From: Halohasta litorea
Lineage (GTDB): Archaea; Halobacteriota; Halobacteria; Halobacteriales; Haloferacaceae
Assembly: GCF_024494645.1 (NCBI RefSeq)
Contig: NZ_JANHDJ010000001.1
Span: forward strand, 1-64,000
DNA: 64,000 nt
Direction: 5' to 3'
Position numbers and translations under genes: made by a program. A model generated the notes under the pieces. That model was not told the DNA's origin. It saw only the letters and a list, made by a program, of their open reading frames with translations, and ran no database searches. This document shows, in pieces, positions 28,318-36,159 of the stretch; within the stretch, counting starts at the first letter, position 1, and each line of letters starts with the position of its first letter.

Positions 28318-29757
28318 ATGGCTTCGGCTCACCCTGTGTCCGATCTCGCCGACACCGCGACGGCCTGCGCCGAGCGGCTCCGGGCGGCCGACTCCGTTCT
28401 CTTGGCCTCTCATATCGACGCCGACGGGCTGACCAGCGCCGCCATCGCCGCGACCGCCCTCGAACGCGCGGGGATTTCCTTCGAGACCGTCTTTGCGAAA
28501 CAACTCGACGAGTCCGAAGTCGCCCGGATCGCTGCCACCGACCACGACACGGTCCTCTTTACGGACTTCGGCAGCGGCCAACTCGATATCATCGCTCCCC
28601 ACGAGGCAGCTGGCGATTTCACGCCCGTAATCGCCGACCACCACCAGCCCGCCGACGCAACCACGGAGTACCATCTCAACCCCCTTCTGGCGGGTCTCAA
28701 CGGGGCTTCGGAACTCTCAGGAGCCGGAGCTAGCTATGTTCTCGCGCGTGCGCTCGCGGTGACCGCTCAGCAGTCACCGGACAACCGGGATCTGTCCGCC
28801 CTCGCGGTCGTCGGTGCGGTCGGCGATATGCAGGCTGGCGTCGACGGCCTCTCGGGAGCCAATACCGAAATCGTCGCCGAAGGCGTCGACGCTGGCGTCA
28901 TCGAGGAGTCGACCGACCTCACACTGTACGGCAAACAGACCCGGCCGCTACCGAAGCTCCTGGAGTACGCCAGCGATGCCCGGATTCCTGGCATCTCGAA
29001 CGATGCGGCGGGCGCGATCGAGTTCCTGTCCGACCTGGATCTCGATCTAAAAGACGACGGCGAATGGCGGTGTTGGGTCGACCTCGCCGCCGACGAGCGG
29101 CAGGTTCTGGTTAGCGCGCTGGTCCAGCGCGCCGTCAAAAGCGGCGTCCCCGCGAGTCGGATCGACGAGCTGGTCGGCACGAGCTACCAGCTCACCCGCG
29201 AGGACCCCGGCACCGAACTCCGGGACGTCAGCGAGTTTTCGACTCTCCTGAACGCGACCGCCCGCTACGAGCGGGCCGACGTCGGGCTGGCGGTCTGTCT
29301 GGGCGACCGCGATGCGGCCCTCAGTCGCGCCCGGCAACTGCTCCGGAACCACCGGCGAAACCTCTCGGAGGGGCTCGAACTGGTGAAAACCGAGGGTGTC
29401 ACGGTCGAAGACCACCTCCAGTGGTTCGACGCCGGGACCGACATTCGGGAGACGATCGTCGGTATCGTCGCCGGGATGGCCGTCGGCGCACCCGGCATCC
29501 GGCGGGACTTGCCGATCATCGCCTTCGCCGAGAAATCAGACTCGGAGAGCAAAGTCTCCTCGCGCGGCAGCCACCAACTGATCCGCAACGGCCTGGACCT
29601 CTCGGTCGTCATGCGCGAGGCCGCCCGTGCGGTCGGCGGCGACGGTGGCGGCCACGACGTTGCGGCGGGGGCGACGATCCCGACCGGCACCCAACAGGCG
29701 TTCGTCGATCATGCTAACGAGATCGTTGGACAGCAGTTAGGCGACACAGCAGAATAA
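28318..29757 (+). CDS. DHH-family phosphoesterase (archaeal RecJ-like nuclease)
   Basis: A 479-aa cytosolic protein. DHH-domain motifs are present: LLASHIDADGLTSAAI (His32, Asp34, Asp36 region), DTVLFTDFGSGQLD and VIADHHQPADA. The C-terminal DHHA1-like domain ends with GGDGGGHDVAAGATIP. Archaeal RecJ homologues (RecJ1, GAN) are single-strand-specific exonucleases that associate with the replisome. This one belongs to the haloarchaeal group usually called single-stranded-DNA-specific exonuclease. The exact nuclease polarity cannot be read from sequence. It is convergent with the HalX regulator gene, 18 bp away. Confidence 0.88.
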   Translation: MASAHPVSDLADTATACAERLRAADSVLLASHIDADGLTSAAIAATALERAGISFETVFAKQLDESEVARIAATDHDTVLFTDFGSGQLDIIAPHEAAGDFTPVIADHHQPADATTEYHLNPLLAGLNGASELSGAGASYVLARALAVTAQQSPDNRDLSALAVVGAVGDMQAGVDGLSGANTEIVAEGVDAGVIEESTDLTLYGKQTRPLPKLLEYASDARIPGISNDAAGAIEFLSDLDLDLKDDGEWRCWVDLAADERQVLVSALVQRAVKSGVPASRIDELVGTSYQLTREDPGTELRDVSEFSTLLNATARYERADVGLAVCLGDRDAALSRARQLLRNHRRNLSEGLELVKTEGVTVEDHLQWFDAGTDIRETIVGIVAGMAVGAPGIRRDLPIIAFAEKSDSESKVSSRGSHQLIRNGLDLSVVMREAARAVGGDGGGHDVAAGATIPTGTQQAFVDHANEIVGQQLGDTAE

Positions 29758-29775
29758 GAGCCGTTTCGGGCCGGA

Positions 29776-30369
29776 TTAGGCGTTGCCGAGATCGCGGAAC
29801 ATCACGCGGTAGTCGTCGGAGGACAGCGACCCCGCCAGGTCGAGCAGTTCGTCGTCGAGTTCGCTCATCCGGTCTAAGAGCGTGCTGTACTCCTCGCTGG
29901 CTTGGAGTTCGGCTTCCGATTTCTCGGATTCGAGTAGCGCACGCTTCGAGGCCAGCGATGCGGCTTCTCTGAGGAGGCCGCCGTACTCCGAGCGGACGAA
30001 CAGCGTTTCGACGGCCTCCAGGAGTTCCGACCGAGTCACCGGCTTGACGATATAGAGGTCGAACCCCATGTCGACGATGTCGAAGTCTGGCTCGACGCCG
30101 GTGACCATCGCCACCCGGCAGTCGAAGCCCCGCTCTTCGATGAGGTCCAGGACCTCCTCGCCGGGGGCGTCGGGGAGCCGCCGGTCGAGCAACACGGCGT
30201 CGATCTCGGCGGCGCCCGCATCGGTGGCTTCGCCCTGTCCGAGCAGCATGTCGATTCCTTCGTGGGCGGTTTCAGCGGTCAGGACCGTATACTCCGGCTC
30301 CAGAAACTGGACGTAGAGCTTCGTTACCGACGGTTCATCCTCGACGACGAGTATCGTCTTCGATGTCAT
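29776..30369 (-). CDS. HalX-domain response regulator
   Basis: A 197-aa protein. The start MTSKTILVVEDEPSV is chosen because the receiver fold begins there; an in-frame start 60 bp upstream adds a tail unlike receiver domains. The receiver domain has phosphoacceptor Asp62 in VLLDRRLPD and Lys in IVKPVTRSELL. The C-terminal HalX domain is a helical region, with SEYGGLLREAASLASKRALL and SEEYSTLLDRMSELDDELLD. HalX regulators are haloarchaeal and their output is unclear. It is transcribed away from the KaiC-like gene on the other side and forms the boundary of motility block B. Confidence 0.9.
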   Translation of the reverse strand: MTSKTILVVEDEPSVTKLYVQFLEPEYTVLTAETAHEGIDMLLGQGEATDAGAAEIDAVLLDRRLPDAPGEEVLDLIEERGFDCRVAMVTGVEPDFDIVDMGFDLYIVKPVTRSELLEAVETLFVRSEYGGLLREAASLASKRALLESEKSEAELQASEEYSTLLDRMSELDDELLDLAGSLSSDDYRVMFRDLGNA

Positions 30370-30585
30370 ACTCGGATCACCCAGCCGGGACACCGCTCGG
30401 AATCTGTCGGTTGGTCGGTTCGACGCCACACACCCATTCGTACTGTGACATCCACAACCCTGAAGGTATAAATGTATCTACTAACCGTTCATAACAAATC
30501 AACCGTTTTGATCTTATTTGGTAACAACAGGTTCGAGCCGGTGGGCTCTTTTAGGGGGCGGTCGTATTATCTCTCAACAACAGGT

Positions 30586-31332
30586 ATGACAGACGTAGTT
30601 CCAACTGGGGTCGACGGACTCGATGAGATCCTCAACGGCGGTATCGTGAACAACGCAACCGTCCTCGTCAGCGGCAACCCGGGGACCGGCAAGAGCATCC
30701 TCGGGATGCAGTATCTCTACACCGGCGTCACCGAGTTCGACGAGCCCGGGATCTACATCTCCTTCGAGGAGAACGCCGCCGACATCCGGGAGTCGGCCGA
30801 ATCCGTCGGCTTCGATCGCTTCGGCGAGCTGGTCGACGACGGCCAGATCAAGATCTACGACAAGCGGGATATGTTGAGCGACGGTGATTTCACCGCGACG
30901 ATGGACCGGCTGCTCGAAGACTTCTCGGCCGAGGCCTACGACCGCCTCGTGTTGGACTCGCTGACGATGTTCCAGCTGTTTTTCGACGACGAACGCGAGA
31001 AGCGGACCTATCTCCTCAAGTTCTCCGATATCCTCAAACAGTACGGCCTGACCTCCCTGCTCATCAACGAACAGGGTGCGGTGTTTCCCGACACCGAGAT
31101 CGGCCTCGAAAACTTCCTCACCGACGGCAACATCTACGTCATCCAGACGCCGACCGACTCCGGCGTCAACCGCTACGTCTGGGTCGCCAAAATGCGGAAA
31201 CAGAACATCGATACTGACATCTTTCCGATGGAGATCAGCGACGGCGGGATCACCGTCCACAACAAGGCCAGCGGCTTCTCGATGATGGGCGGCGACGGCG
31301 GCACCGGTGGGAGCGGCGGCCCCTCGTTCTAA
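30586..31332 (+). CDS. KaiC-like RecA-superfamily ATPase beside the archaellin cluster
   Basis: A 248-aa protein starting MTDVVPTGVDGLDEILNGGI. The KaiC-domain motifs are complete: Walker A SGNPGTGKSILGMQYLY, the paired catalytic Glu in GIYISFEENAADIRESAESV, and the Walker B region YDRLVLDSLTMFQLFF. It is a single-domain protein with a Gly-rich tail (MMGGDGGTGGSGG). Such KaiC-like ATPases are common in archaea as signalling or regulatory switches and are not proof of a circadian clock. It is transcribed toward the wHTH gene and archaellins, and resembles ArlH, itself a KaiC-like ATPase, so a regulatory or assembly role is possible. Confidence 0.85.
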   Translation: MTDVVPTGVDGLDEILNGGIVNNATVLVSGNPGTGKSILGMQYLYTGVTEFDEPGIYISFEENAADIRESAESVGFDRFGELVDDGQIKIYDKRDMLSDGDFTATMDRLLEDFSAEAYDRLVLDSLTMFQLFFDDEREKRTYLLKFSDILKQYGLTSLLINEQGAVFPDTEIGLENFLTDGNIYVIQTPTDSGVNRYVWVAKMRKQNIDTDIFPMEISDGGITVHNKASGFSMMGGDGGTGGSGGPSF

Positions 31333-31668
31333 CTACTGGCTCGACATCGTCCGCCAGACGTCGTCGAGTTTGTTTTTGACGACCGACCGCTCGGAGATGT
31401 CGACGGCGATCCCGTTATCGAAACTGATCTCGATCTCGTCGACGTTCCGCCGGTAGACTTTGATCCGGCGGTGCTCGTCCGACAGCGGCCGGTCGTGGAG
31501 CTCCAGGAGATTGGTTTCGGTGAGTTCGTTGATCCGTCGGTAGCAGGTTGCGATAGGGACATCCAGCTCGTCGCTCAGGTCCTGGGCGGATTTGGGATCC
31601 GTCGTCGCCGACAGGATCTCGGTATTGTACTTGTTACCGAGTACCTCGATAAGATCCTCAGATGTCAT
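31333..31668 (-). CDS. Winged-helix regulator divergent from the archaellin operon
   Basis: A 111-aa protein starting MTSEDLIEVLGNKYNTEILS, typical of ArsR/TrmB-like winged helices. The recognition helix region is QDLSDELDVPIATCYRRINE. The beta wing includes LLELHDRPLSDEHRRIKVYR. There is no sensor domain beyond a short C-terminal beta stretch (EIEISFDNGIAVDISERSV). Its position, divergent from the first archaellin over a 383-bp AT-rich region and convergent with the KaiC-like ATPase gene (stops adjacent at 31332/31333), makes it a candidate regulator of archaellin expression. EarA-type regulators of euryarchaeal motility are the functional analogy; homology is not established. Confidence 0.75.
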   Translation of the reverse strand: MTSEDLIEVLGNKYNTEILSATTDPKSAQDLSDELDVPIATCYRRINELTETNLLELHDRPLSDEHRRIKVYRRNVDEIEISFDNGIAVDISERSVVKNKLDDVWRTMSSQ

Positions 31669-32051
31669 TAGTTGATAATTGGGAGTGTCACAATAAAAAG
31701 GGTGTCGGTGGTTCGCTGTCGCGTCTTTTTCGAATCCGGTTATCATCGATGGTAGTGTGGTATCAGTTCTGGTAACTTGCGACCATGTACGAAATCAATA
31801 TTTTGTACTCGCCATCGATCGTCTATCGACGCTGATAGCGTTGATGATGCTGTCACTGAATCGATATTGCTTTCTCCCCTGTTCTCGTGGGTCTTTTCGC
31901 TGCTTCAACTGTGTTGGTGCGTACCATCCGGACTGATTATCAAAGTCAATATTCACGGACATAATTTTAATACCGATATTCTATTTTCTGTTCATAACGT
32001 CGGGTTTCCCTATCCAATGGGCAGGCCGACGCGGAGAACCAAAACTACCCT
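31669..32051. promoter_or_regulatory. Archaellin / wHTH divergent regulatory region
   Basis: A 383-bp AT-rich region between divergent starts. On the plus strand ATAATTTTAATACC near 31960-31973 is a plausible TATA for archaellin 1, implying a leader of about 55-60 nt. Near 31782-31801 the imperfect palindrome TACGAAA-TCAATA-TTTTGTA is a candidate operator. CTATC (31823-31827) pairs with GATAG (31834-31838). The short frames here have no recognisable domain. Confidence 0.5.
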
Positions 32052-32603
32052 ATGTTCAACGATACAGATCGAGGCCAGGTTGGAATTGGAACACTCATCG
32101 TGTTCATTGCAATGGTACTGGTCGCAGCGATTGCGGCAGGTGTACTGATCAACACGGCTGGACTCCTCCAAACGCAGGCGGAGGCGACCGGCGAAGAATC
32201 ATCACAGCAGGTCAGCGACCGGCTCCAGATTCAGAGTGCAACAGGTAATGTCACGGGTGACGAGACGGTCGACGAAGTCAATATCACCGTGACGAAGGCT
32301 CCTGGTGCTGATGACATTCAGCTCGAAAACGTGACCTACGAGTTCGTCACCAGTGACCTGGTTAATTCTGGTGTGCTCCAATCCGGCCAAATAAGCAACA
32401 TTACGTCCGCAACGAATGATAACGTGATCACTGATCGGAGTGATCGATACAAGCTCACATTCGATACGGATAACGGTCTAGACGCGGAGCTCCAAGGTGG
32501 CGAGAGCGTCTCGGTGACGCTGACGACCGCTCCTGGTGCCTCAACGGTCACCGAGCTCCGAGTTCCTGATTCGCTGGTCGATCGGTCAGCGGTGAGTCTC
32601 TAA
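32052..32603 (+). CDS. arlA1: Archaellin 1
   Basis: A 183-aa type-IV-pilin-like filament subunit. The class-III signal has its cleavage site [13 protein letters not shown], cut by the prearchaellin peptidase, followed by the hydrophobic helix ([20 protein letters not shown]) that packs in the filament core. The globular part has four N-glycosylation sequons (NVT, NIT, NVT, NIT). The end [12 protein letters not shown] is shared by all four paralogues. First of four tandem archaellins. The codons of its first 90 bp differ more from the other copies than those copies do from each other. Confidence 0.96.
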   Translation: MFNDTDRGQVGIGTLIVFIAMVLVAAIAAGVLINTAGLLQTQAEATGEESSQQVSDRLQIQSATGNVTGDETVDEVNITVTKAPGADDIQLENVTYEFVTSDLVNSGVLQSGQISNITSATNDNVITDRSDRYKLTFDTDNGLDAELQGGESVSVTLTTAPGASTVTELRVPDSLVDRSAVSL

Positions 32604-32605
32604 CA

Positions 32606-33178
32606 ATGTTCGAGACCGTACTCAACGCTGAAGACCGCGGTCAGGTCGGGATCGGGACGCTCATCGTGTTCATCGCGATGGTGCTCGTGGCAGCGATCGC
32701 CGCGGGTGTGCTGATCAACACGGCTGGCTTGCTCCAGACGCAGGCCGAAGCAACAGGTGAGGAGTCCTCACAGCAGGTGAGCGACCGTCTCCAGATCCAG
32801 AGCGCAACCGGTGTTGTTGGAGATAATAACGTCACCAAAGTAAACCTCACAGTAACGAAGGCACCCGGTGCTGACGATATCCAGCTGGAGAACGTGACCT
32901 ACGAGTTCGTCACGAGCGACGAGGTCATCACGGATGTCGTCAACGGTGAAGGTAGTGGTAGTTCTATCAGCGAGATCACCGCTGCTACCGATGACAACGT
33001 CATCACGTCGCGGAACGATCGGTACGTGTTGTCGTTCAACTCCAGTGTTGCTCTCGGTGGCGATCTGGATGGCGGCGAACAAGTCTCGGTCACGCTCACT
33101 ACCGCTGCTGGTGCGTCATCGGTGACGGAACTCCGTGTTCCTGACTCGCTGGTCAACCGGGATGCAGTGACCCTCTAG
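32606..33178 (+). CDS. arlA2: Archaellin 2
   Basis: A 190-aa paralogue with signal [14 protein letters not shown] and the same core helix. Sequons: [16 protein letters not shown] and FNSSVA. It starts 2 bp after archaellin 1. A stretch of 97 bp at its 5' end (32628-32724) is identical to archaellin 3 (33205-33301), while the central variable region differs. This is the pattern left by gene conversion among tandem copies. Confidence 0.96.
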   Translation: MFETVLNAEDRGQVGIGTLIVFIAMVLVAAIAAGVLINTAGLLQTQAEATGEESSQQVSDRLQIQSATGVVGDNNVTKVNLTVTKAPGADDIQLENVTYEFVTSDEVITDVVNGEGSGSSISEITAATDDNVITSRNDRYVLSFNSSVALGGDLDGGEQVSVTLTTAAGASSVTELRVPDSLVNRDAVTL

Positions 33179-33182
33179 CCCC

Positions 33183-33758
33183 ATGTTCGAGACCGTATTC
33201 AACACTGAAGACCGCGGTCAGGTCGGGATCGGGACGCTCATCGTGTTCATCGCGATGGTGCTCGTGGCAGCGATCGCCGCGGGTGTGCTGATCAACACGG
33301 CCGGACTCCTCCAGACGCAGGCTGAAGCAACTGGTCAAGAGTCGGCACAGCAGGTCGCTGACCGACTCCAGATCCAGAGTGCAACCGGTGTCGTCGGTGA
33401 CGAGAACGTCACTGCGGTGAACATCACGGTAACGAAAGCGCCCGGTGCTGAAGACATCCAGCTGTCCAACGTGACCTACGAGTTCGTCACCGATGATCAG
33501 GTCATCACTGGCGTACTGAACGGGAGCGACAGCTCCAACCAGATCGGGACGATTACCGCCGAGACGTCCGAGGACAACGTCATCACCGACCGGAGCGATC
33601 GTTACCTGCTCAACTTCAGTGCCACGGACGATCTCGATGGCAAACTGCAGGGCGGCGATCGAGTCAGTGTAACGCTCACGACTGCACCCGGCGCGTCGAC
33701 AGTCACGGAGCTCCGTGTCCCCGATTCGTTGGTGAACCGTGATGCTGTAACGCTATAA
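33183..33758 (+). CDS. arlA3: Archaellin 3
   Basis: A 191-aa paralogue with the cleavage site [14 protein letters not shown] and five sequons (NVT, NIT, NVT, NGS, NFS). The variable region [20 protein letters not shown] is its longest difference from archaellin 2. It starts 4 bp after archaellin 2 and ends in CTATAA, which runs into the TATA-like sequence that precedes archaellin 4. Confidence 0.96.
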   Translation: MFETVFNTEDRGQVGIGTLIVFIAMVLVAAIAAGVLINTAGLLQTQAEATGQESAQQVADRLQIQSATGVVGDENVTAVNITVTKAPGAEDIQLSNVTYEFVTDDQVITGVLNGSDSSNQIGTITAETSEDNVITDRSDRYLLNFSATDDLDGKLQGGDRVSVTLTTAPGASTVTELRVPDSLVNRDAVTL

Positions 33759-33790
33759 AAATATAAATACAATAACAATAATGTGGAAAC
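33759..33790 (+). promoter_or_regulatory. Internal TATA box for archaellin 4
   Basis: TATAAATA at 33762-33769 lies in a 32-bp spacer made almost wholly of A and T, and 27-29 bp upstream of the archaellin 4 ATG. That is the spacing for transcription starting at or near the start codon (leaderless). The first three archaellins have no such spacer between them. It suggests a separately controlled fourth archaellin. Confidence 0.65.
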
Positions 33791-34360
33791 ATGATACCCA
33801 AACATAACACGGAAGACCGCGGTCAGGTCGGAATCGGGACGCTCATCGTGTTCATCGCGATGGTGCTCGTGGCAGCGATTGCCGCGGGTGTGCTGATCAA
33901 CACGGCCGGGATGCTCCAAACACAGGCAGAGGCAACTGGCGAGGAATCCGCACAACAGGTAAGCGACCGGATTCAGATCCAGAGTGCAACCGGTGAGATC
34001 GGCGGTACTAACAACGAGACTCTCACCAATGTGACTCTCACCGTGACGAAAGCACCCGGTGCCGGTGATATCGAACTGCAGAACGTGACATACGAGATCG
34101 TCACCGATGATGAAGTCATCACCGACGTGATCGACGAATCCAACATCGGGAATATCACTGCAGCTACGGACGATTCGGTCATAACCGATCGTGCCGATCG
34201 ATACGAGATTACGCTCAACAAATCCCGTGATCTCGAAGACGCAGATATCTCCGGTGGTGGGACCCTCACAGTGACGCTCACAACCGCCTCCGGTGCCGCG
34301 ACGATCGAGGAACTACGCGTCCCGGACTCGCTGGTCGGACGGTCCGCCGTGAGACTCTGA
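33791..34360 (+). CDS. arlA4: Archaellin 4
   Basis: A 189-aa paralogue, signal [18 protein letters not shown], with Met in place of Leu in the core (TAGMLQTQ). Five sequons (NET, NVT, NVT, NIT, NKS). It is the most diverged of the four in its globular part ([33 protein letters not shown]). It has its own TATA box and is followed by a terminator-like hairpin, so it may be made under different conditions or used as a minor or hook-like subunit. Confidence 0.95.
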   Translation: MIPKHNTEDRGQVGIGTLIVFIAMVLVAAIAAGVLINTAGMLQTQAEATGEESAQQVSDRIQIQSATGEIGGTNNETLTNVTLTVTKAPGAGDIELQNVTYEIVTDDEVITDVIDESNIGNITAATDDSVITDRADRYEITLNKSRDLEDADISGGGTLTVTLTTASGAATIEELRVPDSLVGRSAVRL

Positions 34361-34396
34361 TCGCAGCACCGAATCGGTAGCTAACCTCTCATGATG

Positions 34397-34415
34397 GGAC
34401 TGACGCAGTCCTTTT
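34397..34415 (+). terminator. Intrinsic-type terminator after the archaellins
   Basis: GGACTG (34397-34402), loop ACG, CAGTCC (34406-34411), then TTTT: a 6-bp GC-rich stem with a T-run, 37 bp after the archaellin 4 stop. It would end the archaellin transcript before the downstream Gln/Ser-rich gene. Archaeal termination mainly needs the T-run; the hairpin may add stability. Confidence 0.6.
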
Positions 34416-34543
34416 CATGACCTCCATTTTTCGAGCACTTATCGAAGAGCCGCGCTGACGACACGCTGCTGCCGATTCTCTGGCATCGAGAGCCCGACAG
34501 AGGGGCAACACTCTTTTAATCGGCTGACAAACTCTATCATATC

Positions 34544-35692
34544 ATGGGCTCGGACGATTCGGACGAGGAGAACCGCGACCGCGTGCTCGCGCCCGACGAT
34601 CTCGATATCACGAAACAGCCCGAGGTCGAGGAGATCGATGACGGACGGTACGTGGTCTCTCCTGACGGGCCAGCAAAGAAACCGGACCGGGAGCTGCTCG
34701 AAAACCCCGACTGGCTTACCGAGGACGACGAGGAGACCGCACCCCAATCGAGTAGCAGCCAGCCGTCACAGCCCGACCAGCCGTCACAATCTGGTCAAGA
34801 GCAGCGACGGAACCAATCCACAGCACCACAGCAATCTCCACAGGCCGATCGATCGACACCATCCCAACAGCCGCAGCCAGACAAGAACCCAACTCGACAG
34901 TCGAGTGGTCGTGGTGGACAATCGCCACCGAACAGTCAGTCGGGTGGTCCGAGCCAACAGTCGTCATCAAACGTGCAGTCGGGTGGCCGGAATCAGCAAT
35001 CGCCACCGAACACTCAATCAGGAGATCCGAGCCAGCAGTCACCGCCAAACGCGCAGTCAGGCGGTCGAAAGCAGCAATCGCCATCGAACCCCAACTCGGG
35101 CAGTCGGAACCAGCAGCCACCGAGCGATCAGTCGGGCGGCCGGAACCAGCAGTCGACGCCCGACCGGTCGACTAACCGGGGCCAGCAGGCTGGTGCTGCG
35201 GATCGATCCGGTGGTCGGAGTCAACAGCCACCTGGGGACGACCAGTCCGGCGGGAGAACGCCCCAGCCGTCGTCATCGGAGCTCGCGGCCCACGACCAGC
35301 CGCCGGTCGAGCCGCCTGCGGTCGAACTCACAAACGAGACCGTCAGCAAGTTCCTCGCCGAGGAACTCACCCAAGGCGATGGTGACTACGGGTTCGATGC
35401 CACGCTCAACGTCGAGGGACAGGTCAACCGCGGCCGGATGACCTCCGACGACATCGGCGAGACGCTCGAAACACTGCTGCGGTGGTACGCCCGACAGACG
35501 ACTGACGAAGTCGAGCCCGAATCGGTCCTCGGGATCATCCTCGCCGGGAGCGATCTGGCCGTCGAGTATCCGGTCCAGAGCGTCTACACGGTGGTCAAGC
35601 GCCACGGGCTCACACCGGATGATTCGATCGGCGACCTGCTGGCAGCCGTCCGCAAAGAGGGCTCGTTTACGGTTCCACCGTCCGAGGAGTAA
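34544..35692 (+). CDS. Gln/Ser-rich repeat protein with folded C-terminal domain
   Basis: A 382-aa protein with three parts. Residues 1-65 form an acidic N-terminal segment (DRVLAPDDLDITKQPEVEEI, DDGRYVVSPDGPAKKPDREL). About residues 66-245 are low-complexity Gln/Ser/Pro/Gly/Asn sequence, with irregular copies of about 13-14 residues such as QSGGRNQQSPPNTQSGDPSQ. The rest is a folded domain of about 130 residues (VELTNETVSKFLAEELTQGD, LETLLRWYARQTTDEVEPES, YTVVKRHGLTPDDSIGDLLA). There is no signal peptide or membrane segment. The N-terminal motif resembles the haloarchaeal DUF7500 group, from memory. Lying between archaellins and cheY, it is a candidate accessory factor of the archaellum or of polar assembly. 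Function unknown. Confidence 0.75.
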   Translation: MGSDDSDEENRDRVLAPDDLDITKQPEVEEIDDGRYVVSPDGPAKKPDRELLENPDWLTEDDEETAPQSSSSQPSQPDQPSQSGQEQRRNQSTAPQQSPQADRSTPSQQPQPDKNPTRQSSGRGGQSPPNSQSGGPSQQSSSNVQSGGRNQQSPPNTQSGDPSQQSPPNAQSGGRKQQSPSNPNSGSRNQQPPSDQSGGRNQQSTPDRSTNRGQQAGAADRSGGRSQQPPGDDQSGGRTPQPSSSELAAHDQPPVEPPAVELTNETVSKFLAEELTQGDGDYGFDATLNVEGQVNRGRMTSDDIGETLETLLRWYARQTTDEVEPESVLGIILAGSDLAVEYPVQSVYTVVKRHGLTPDDSIGDLLAAVRKEGSFTVPPSEE

Positions 35693-35795
35693 GCCGACGT
35701 TCCATACAAAAATCGGGTCGGCTCGGCAGTTCTGTTCTCAGCGCTGATAACTGTAGGGGAGTGTTTATGATATTGGGGCATCGCCAACTGGGTAT

Positions 35796-36158
35796 ATGGC
35801 AAAGCGTGTGCTGATCGCCGACGACTCGGAGTTCATGCGGAACTTGCTCCGTGAGATCCTGGAGGGCGATTTCGAGATCGTCGGAGAGGCCGAAAACGGC
35901 GTCGAGGCCGTCGACTTGTATAAGGAACACAACCCCGATATCACGATGATGGATATCGTTATGCCGATCCGCAGTGGGATCGAGGCGACCGACGAGATCA
36001 CCAGCAACGATTCGGATGCGAAGATCATCATGTGCACCAGTGTCGGCCAGGAAGAGAAAATGAAGGAAGCGATCAAGGCGGGTGCCTCGGGGTATATCAC
36101 CAAACCGTTCCAGAAACCTAACGTACTTGAAGCAATCAACGACGTCATCCCCGCCTAA
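35796..36158 (+). CDS. cheY: Chemotaxis response regulator CheY
   Basis: A 120-aa single receiver domain: acidic pair Asp9-Asp10 (LIADDSEF), phosphoacceptor Asp53 (MMDIVMP), Thr81 (MCTSVG), and Lys103 (ITKPFQ). All key residues are present. Phosphorylated by CheA, archaeal CheY acts through CheF on the archaellum motor. TATA-like TTTATGATA lies about 32 bp before the ATG. cheC begins 1 bp after its stop, so cheY-cheC are one operon. Confidence 0.97.
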   Translation: MAKRVLIADDSEFMRNLLREILEGDFEIVGEAENGVEAVDLYKEHNPDITMMDIVMPIRSGIEATDEITSNDSDAKIIMCTSVGQEEKMKEAIKAGASGYITKPFQKPNVLEAINDVIPA

Positions 36159-36159
36159 T

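Noticed and set aside
30586-31332. KaiC homologue as evidence of a circadian clock
   Set aside because: Single-domain KaiC-like ATPases are widespread in archaea; there is no KaiA or KaiB gene and no double-domain KaiC.
31777-32148. Plus-strand frame crossing into archaellin 1
   Set aside because: It overlaps the promoter and start of archaellin 1 in another frame and has no recognisable domain.
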